From CAWANP01 sp963783445 (lineage in GTDB: Bacteria > Chloroflexota > Anaerolineae > JAAYZQ01): DNA of 64,000 nt. The position numbers and the translations under genes were made by a program. Numbering within the stretch: position 1 is the first letter of the stretch; each line of letters starts with the position of its first letter. The DNA is taken from contig CAWANP010000020.1 of NCBI GenBank assembly GCA_963783445.1, positions 62,001 to 126,000 on the forward strand, given 5' to 3'. The notes beneath the pieces were generated by a model. The model did no database searches, had not been told where the DNA came from, and saw only the letters and a program-made list of their open reading frames with translations. This document shows positions 59,648 through 64,000 of the stretch, one piece after another.

Positions 59648-60854
59648 TGCGAACGGGAGCTCTTCGCAGACCCTCTGGCCTGCAAGTAGCTGCCGCTGGG
59701 CTCTGGCCTATGCCGAGGCACGCGACTATGCTGGGTACAGCAAGTTCGATGCGCTTAATAGTCCGGTTCTGCATAGCCTCGCCGCGAACAACCGCCTCCT
59801 GCGCCTGATCTATACCCGTAAGCCGTGATGCGTGCACCGGTCAATCTGCGGCCTCTGCTTTTCGTGCCCAAAGAAAAGAATCCCGAAGGGTTTAGGCTTG
59901 TTTGCCCATGCTTACTGCAACCTCTACGAGCTGTGGCGAGATCCCACCCACGCGGAGCGTGCTCGCTATTGTCTTAGTTGGTTGGTGGACCATCCATCCC
60001 CTGGCGACTATGCAGGAAAGCGTTGCTGGGGCTACAATTTTGCCTGGCAGACGCCTGGCTTCTACGTACCACGCTACGCTCCCGACATGGCGGCGAAGGC
60101 AACCGTCGGGCAGGCATTTGTGCGAGCCTTTGAGGTCCTTGGCGACCATCGCTATATCGAGATTGCACGGGATGTTATCCGTTCATCCGTCACGATCTGC
60201 ATCCCCTGTGTGATGGTAAGGGCATGCGCTACTACAGCTACACGCCATTTGACAAGGCTAACATCATCAACGTCACTGCTCTAGCCGCTGCCCTTATGGC
60301 ACGTGTATACGAGCATACCCGAGATCCCGATATCATTGAGGAAGCTGGTGAGTTGATCCGCTTTGTCGTGGACAAACAGACTGCCTACGGGGCTCGGACT
60401 AAACGGATCCACTACAGGCCTCGCCTCTGACCCACTACAACTACCACACTGGGTTCATCCTCGATGCTATCTTGCAGTACATTCGCGCCTCTGGTGATGA
60501 CCAATGGTTCCAAAGTTACCTACGGGGGCTCGAGTTCTATGCCAACCATCTCTTTCTCGATGATGGCGCTCCCAAGTTCATGTACGACAGGGCATTTCCT
60601 CATGACGTACATGGAGCTGCCCAGGGGATCCTCAGTTTTTCAAGAGCGGCGAGCCTTGACCCTCGGTATCAGCAGAAGGCCATCCAGATCGCACAGTGGG
60701 CTGACAGGAACTTGCAGGCTGAGGATGGCCAGTCTATCTATCAGCGCTTGCGTTCTATACTAAGCGATTCTCCTTGATGCGGTGGGCTCAGGGTTGGATG
60801 AGCCTGGCCCTGTCTGCGCTGCTAGCAAGCCTGGAAGGTGTGACGATCCAGTGA
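59647..60854 (+). CDS. Alpha/alpha-toroid protein of a polysaccharide cluster (several frameshifts)
   Basis: About 400 residues after repair. Text such as AEARDYAGYSKFDALNSPVL, AHAYCNLYELWRDPTHAERA, GYNFAWQTPGFYVPRY, INVTALAAALMARVYEHTRD and THYNYHTGFILDAILQYIRA in repeated helical pairs suggests an (alpha/alpha)-barrel like those of glucuronyl hydrolases and epimerases. No catalytic assignment is possible. Such proteins commonly neighbour DUF354 genes. Breaks near 59700, 59830, 60200, 60400 and 60775. Its stop overlaps the next start (GTGA at 60851). Confidence 0.6.
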
Positions 60855-61720
60855 GTAGGATACGCCTCTATCTTGACCAACTCCACTATGCCATCCGCAA
60901 CACGCGGCGTTTCGCACGTCAGCACTATGCATTCTTCTCCACCTTTGAAACGCGCATTGGCCCCTACTTCGATTCGCTGGCTGGTCTACGTGTCCTTGAC
61001 CTGGGATGCGGCAGATTGTTCTGGCTCACGTTGCTGATTCACAGTCGCAATGCTCAGGTCACCGGCATTGACACCGAGCTCGTCGAGCCGCCCGGCAACA
61101 GCAAGGGCAAATACTGGAGGCTGTTCCACCACAATGGGCTGGAACGCACACTCAAAACCTGGTGCTGGGATGTTATCTATAGCCGTGCATACTATGATGA
61201 ACTGTGCAGTGTCGTACCCTTCCCTGTTGATTGTGATAGGCTTGACCTGCGGCTAATGGATGTGGCCCACCTTGACTTTCCGGAAAGCACGTTTGAACCT
61301 GATCGTATCCCACGAGGTTTTTGAGCATCTGCCTGACGTGCCTAAAGCACTGTGCGAAATGTACCGTACCATGAAACCTGGGGCGATAGCCTACATCTAT
61401 ATCCACAACTATACCAGTCTATCAGGAGGACACCACATTCGGTGGAAGTATCCAGATCGAGAACCTCCGAGTGACGTGCCCCCCTGGGATCATTTGCGGG
61501 AGAATCGTTTCCCAGAGATTCCTTCCTACCTCAATCGTTGGCGGCTGGCAGGATACCGCCAGGCTTTCGAGCGCAGGTTCAGGGTGTTGGAGTGCGGTAC
61601 CCGACAGAACATGAGGGTGAGCGTTTTCTCACCCCGGAGCTCAGTGCCGAGTTGTCCGATTATTCCAAGGAGGAGCTACTGACCAAAGGCGTAACCGTAG
61701 TCGCTGGGCGGAAACCCTGA
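60851..61720 (+). CDS. SAM-dependent methyltransferase (two frameshifts)
   Basis: About 289 residues. Class I methyltransferase: LRVLDLGCGRLFWLTLLI (motif I), VTGIDTELVE, and after a break near 61300, LIVSHEVFEHLPDVPKAL with YRTMKPGAIAYIYIHN. A second break near 61615 precedes the tail ERFLTPELSAELSDYS. The long insert between strands suggests a sugar or lipid-linked substrate. GTG start overlaps the previous stop. Part of the surface-glycan gene string. Confidence 0.78.
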
Positions 61721-61745
61721 CGTGCGTAGAACGTTGGGTGGTCTC

Positions 61746-62645
61746 ATGTCAGCCCGAGTGCTGCAAGTAATCTGGATCGGGCTGGTAGTCGTCTCCGTAG
61801 GTTACTACTTTTGGCGAAACTGGTCAGTATTTCGCAGTTATGATTGGCAATTGGACCTGCGCCGTTACTCATCGCAGTTTTCTGGGCCATGGGCCGCAGG
61901 TTTTTAGGTGGTATCCGATGGGTCCTCATCGTACTGAGCAACAGCCGGAAGAGAAGGGACGCGAAGCAGCGTTTTGACCCAATTGAGAGTGTATTTTCAA
62001 TCTAACCTTGCTCGCTATATTCCTGGTAGCGTTTGGTACATCCCCAGTCGCATAGCCCTGGGAAAGCTACAGGGCATTGGTGTAATCCGGACATCGGTAG
62101 GGCTGGTACTTGAAATCGGCCTCAATGTTTGGTCGGGTCTCCTGGTAGGCGCCTACGCTGCCCTTGTTTTCCTGCCCATCAACGATCTGGCCTTCTCCAT
62201 CCTGCTGGTTCGATTGGTCCTGCTATCGTTGCTGGCCATCCAGCCATGGGTCATGGACGCCATGTTGAATTTCGGATTGCGCATCCTCGGGCGTCCACCG
62301 GCTCAGGTCAATGCCGCCCATGGTTGGGCGGTACAAGCGGGCCTGGTCTCTTTGGTCATTTGGGTCGCGGGGGGACTGAGCCAATTCTATCTATTGAAGA
62401 CGCTGTACCCGGCAGTATCCTTCAAGGATTTACCTGGCATCACCTCAGCCGTTGCCCTGGCGTGGACTGTCGGTTTGCTGGTGCCATGGGCACCACAAGG
62501 TCTGGGAGTGCGCGACGGGTTGCTCGTCTTTCTGCTGCAGTTCTAACGTGCCCCTGCCGTGGCCGTGGCTGCGACCCTTGCATCTCGGTTGCTCGTTGTC
62601 GTTGAGGATGTGGCCTGGGCTTCTGTGTCCACCCTACTTTGGTAG
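61746..62645 (+). CDS. UPF0104 / lysylphosphatidylglycerol synthase-like membrane protein (two or three frameshifts)
   Basis: About 300 residues with seven or eight membrane helices. The conserved segment YFQSNLARYIPGSVWYIPSR, then VGLVLEIGLNVWSGLLVGAY, AVALAWTVGLLVPWAPQGLGVRDG is the UPF0104/AglD pattern. Breaks lie near 61907, 61975 and 62545. Members flip or transfer lipid-linked precursors; exact role unknown. Start is uncertain (ATG 61746 or GTG 61722). Confidence 0.72.
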
Positions 62646-62652
62646 ACATAGT

Positions 62653-64000
62653 ATGGCGAACAAGCAGTACATCAAGATGGAGGGAAAGCAATCAGCAGCC
62701 TATATCAGCAAGCATCTGCCCGTCGAACTGCGGGGGTTGGTTCTCCTCGCTGCCCTGCTTGGCCTGATCGGGCTCAGACTGGGGTAATCATTGGTCCAAA
62801 CCCGACACTTGCCATAGCCATCATCTTCCTGGCGCTTTTTGCTGTTCCCGGGTTACTTTTCGCGACCCTGCTTTTCAAGCCTGATGATGTCTCGGTGTCC
62901 CAATTGGTCACCCTGTCCCCGGTCTTGGGCATCGGGCTGCTGATCATTCCTGCCACCCTGCTCCTGCTGACAGTCAAACTTGGCTATCCGATCCTTCTCT
63001 CCGCTGTTCTGAGCGCCTGCTTGGTGTCTGTGCACTTCCTGCGACCAGGTCTGGCTCAACGGTGGGGGACGCATGTCCTGACGAGACCTCGATTGACCAA
63101 GTTGAACATCCTTCTCCTTGTGCTGTTCCTGGCTGCCCTTCTCGCAATCATCGTCTTTTTCAGTTCCTCCGCTGGTCTATGGGCCTATGGCGACCGCTGG
63201 ACCTATACGGCCTGGCTCCGCCAATTCATAGAACTCCCTCATCTGGACTATTCCGACCCGCGCTATGCGGCTGATGGGAACGATGCCCGGGCGCTACTGA
63301 GTGGGTTCCTGGTTCTGGAATCACTCATCAGCAAGATTTCAAGATTGGACCCCATCCAGGTCTTCTCTCTCTACCTTCCGCCTGTGCTGCTGGTAGTTAG
63401 CCTGCTTGCCTTCTATGGTCTGGCCAAGGAGCTTTTCAGAAACACCAACTCGGCTCTCTTTGCCTCCCTGATACAGGTCACCTATCTGGCCTCTACGATG
63501 CAATCAGGCCATGGCTACGAGGTCGGATTTCAATTCTTCATGCGCATCGCCGAAGATAAAATGGTAGCGGCCATGATTATTCTACCGGCAGCCTTAACAC
63601 TAGTGTTGCGCTATGTTCGCCTGGGGAATCCCAGCCTACTGGTAGCCTTTGGCTTCTGTGCTATCGCGTTGGCGCTCACCCATCCCTTGGGATTGCCCCT
63701 GCTTGCCATCTCCTTCACTGCCTTTGCTTTGATCCACATGATCTTCGAAAGGAAGCGCGGAACTGTATACAGGCTGGCAGCCGTCTCCCTCATTACGGCT
63801 GTCCCATTGGTCCTGCTCTTCTTGCAGAGAACGGCTTTCGCTGGCCAAAGTGATCTGTTCTCTCTAGACTTTGCTGATTGGCTCAGGAACTCGGATCCAG
63901 ATTATCTGGCCCAGAGTTATCGCCTGAAGATCCTCAGTGACGGTCGATACATGGCCCATCCAGGGCTTATCGACAGCAGGTCTATGCTGCTTGCCATTCT
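62653..64000 (+). CDS. Multi-spanning membrane protein, runs off the right edge (one frameshift)
   Basis: More than 440 residues with many membrane helices. After a short N-terminus (LPVELRGLVLLAALLGLIGL) one base is missing from a GGGG run near 62785; the frame then stays open to the window end. Features include LYGDRWTYTAWLRQFIE-like and AEDKMVAAMIILPAALTLVL with THPLGLPLLAIS, resembling large polytopic proteins of unknown function (DUF6077-like) found with glycosyltransferases. It may handle lipid-linked sugars. The C-terminus is not in the window. Confidence 0.6.

Overview
The window is high-GC bacterial DNA, most likely from a Chloroflexota bacterium (Anaerolineae/Caldilineae-like). This rests on style rather than on a marker gene: secreted proteins carry YLPLIL-type motifs, short dispersed repeat words sit inside and between genes, Ser/Thr-kinase/FHA signalling is present, and the mix of cohesin, FG-GAP and YVTN surface proteins fits. 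I found no rRNA, tRNA, CRISPR array or transposase.

Layout. 0-3.5 kb: end of a eukaryotic-type topoisomerase IB, then an SDR, an M20 amidohydrolase and a nitroreductase. 3.6-6.35 kb (minus): a lipoprotein, then a two-gene redox operon of a peroxiredoxin-like protein with an in-frame UGA (predicted selenocysteine) coupled to an FAD disulfide oxidoreductase. 6.65-8.9 kb: RarA fused to a methyltransferase-like domain. 9-12.7 kb (minus): a molybdenum hydroxylase whose 2Fe-2S and Mo-binding parts are one polypeptide, plus its FAD subunit. 12.9-18.5 kb (minus): a TolB-like propeller, a lipoprotein and a MacAB-type export system. 19.0-22.7 kb (plus): sulfatase, OmpR/PhoB-type regulator and histidine kinase, divergent from the exporter across four 11-bp repeats. 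22.9-31.5 kb (minus): two very large secreted proteins with cohesin, dockerin, FG-GAP, YVTN and C39-peptidase domains behind two look-alike promoters. 31.9-36.1 kb: MurJ, an orphan antitoxin, SelA. 36.3-39.6 kb: FHA-winged-helix regulator, Ser/Thr kinase and a membrane protein resembling the kinase tail. 39.7-43.8 kb (minus): YihY, a pentameric ligand-gated ion channel with two extra N-terminal domains, a DUF1269 protein. 44-50.7 kb: DUF362 protein, MazF module, MetG, a second orphan antitoxin, CPBP protease, YprB-like nuclease. 50.8-54.5 kb: a selenium-type cluster (LysR regulator, YedE, YedF, cysteine desulfurase/selenocysteine lyase). 54.7-64 kb: a surface-polysaccharide region (glycosidase, TPR protein, GT2, DUF354, alpha-toroid protein, methyltransferase, UPF0104, multi-spanning membrane protein).

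The main link is selenium: SelA, YedE/YedF/desulfurase and the UGA-containing peroxiredoxin support each other. selB, selD and selC are not in the window, so they should lie elsewhere.

Caution: reading frames are broken by single-base indels in two zones, about 5.7-22.6 kb and 54.4-62.8 kb, whereas 29.1-47.2 kb is clean. At least two of the indels I traced are homopolymer losses. I read most of them as sequence error and annotate such genes as one CDS, naming each break.
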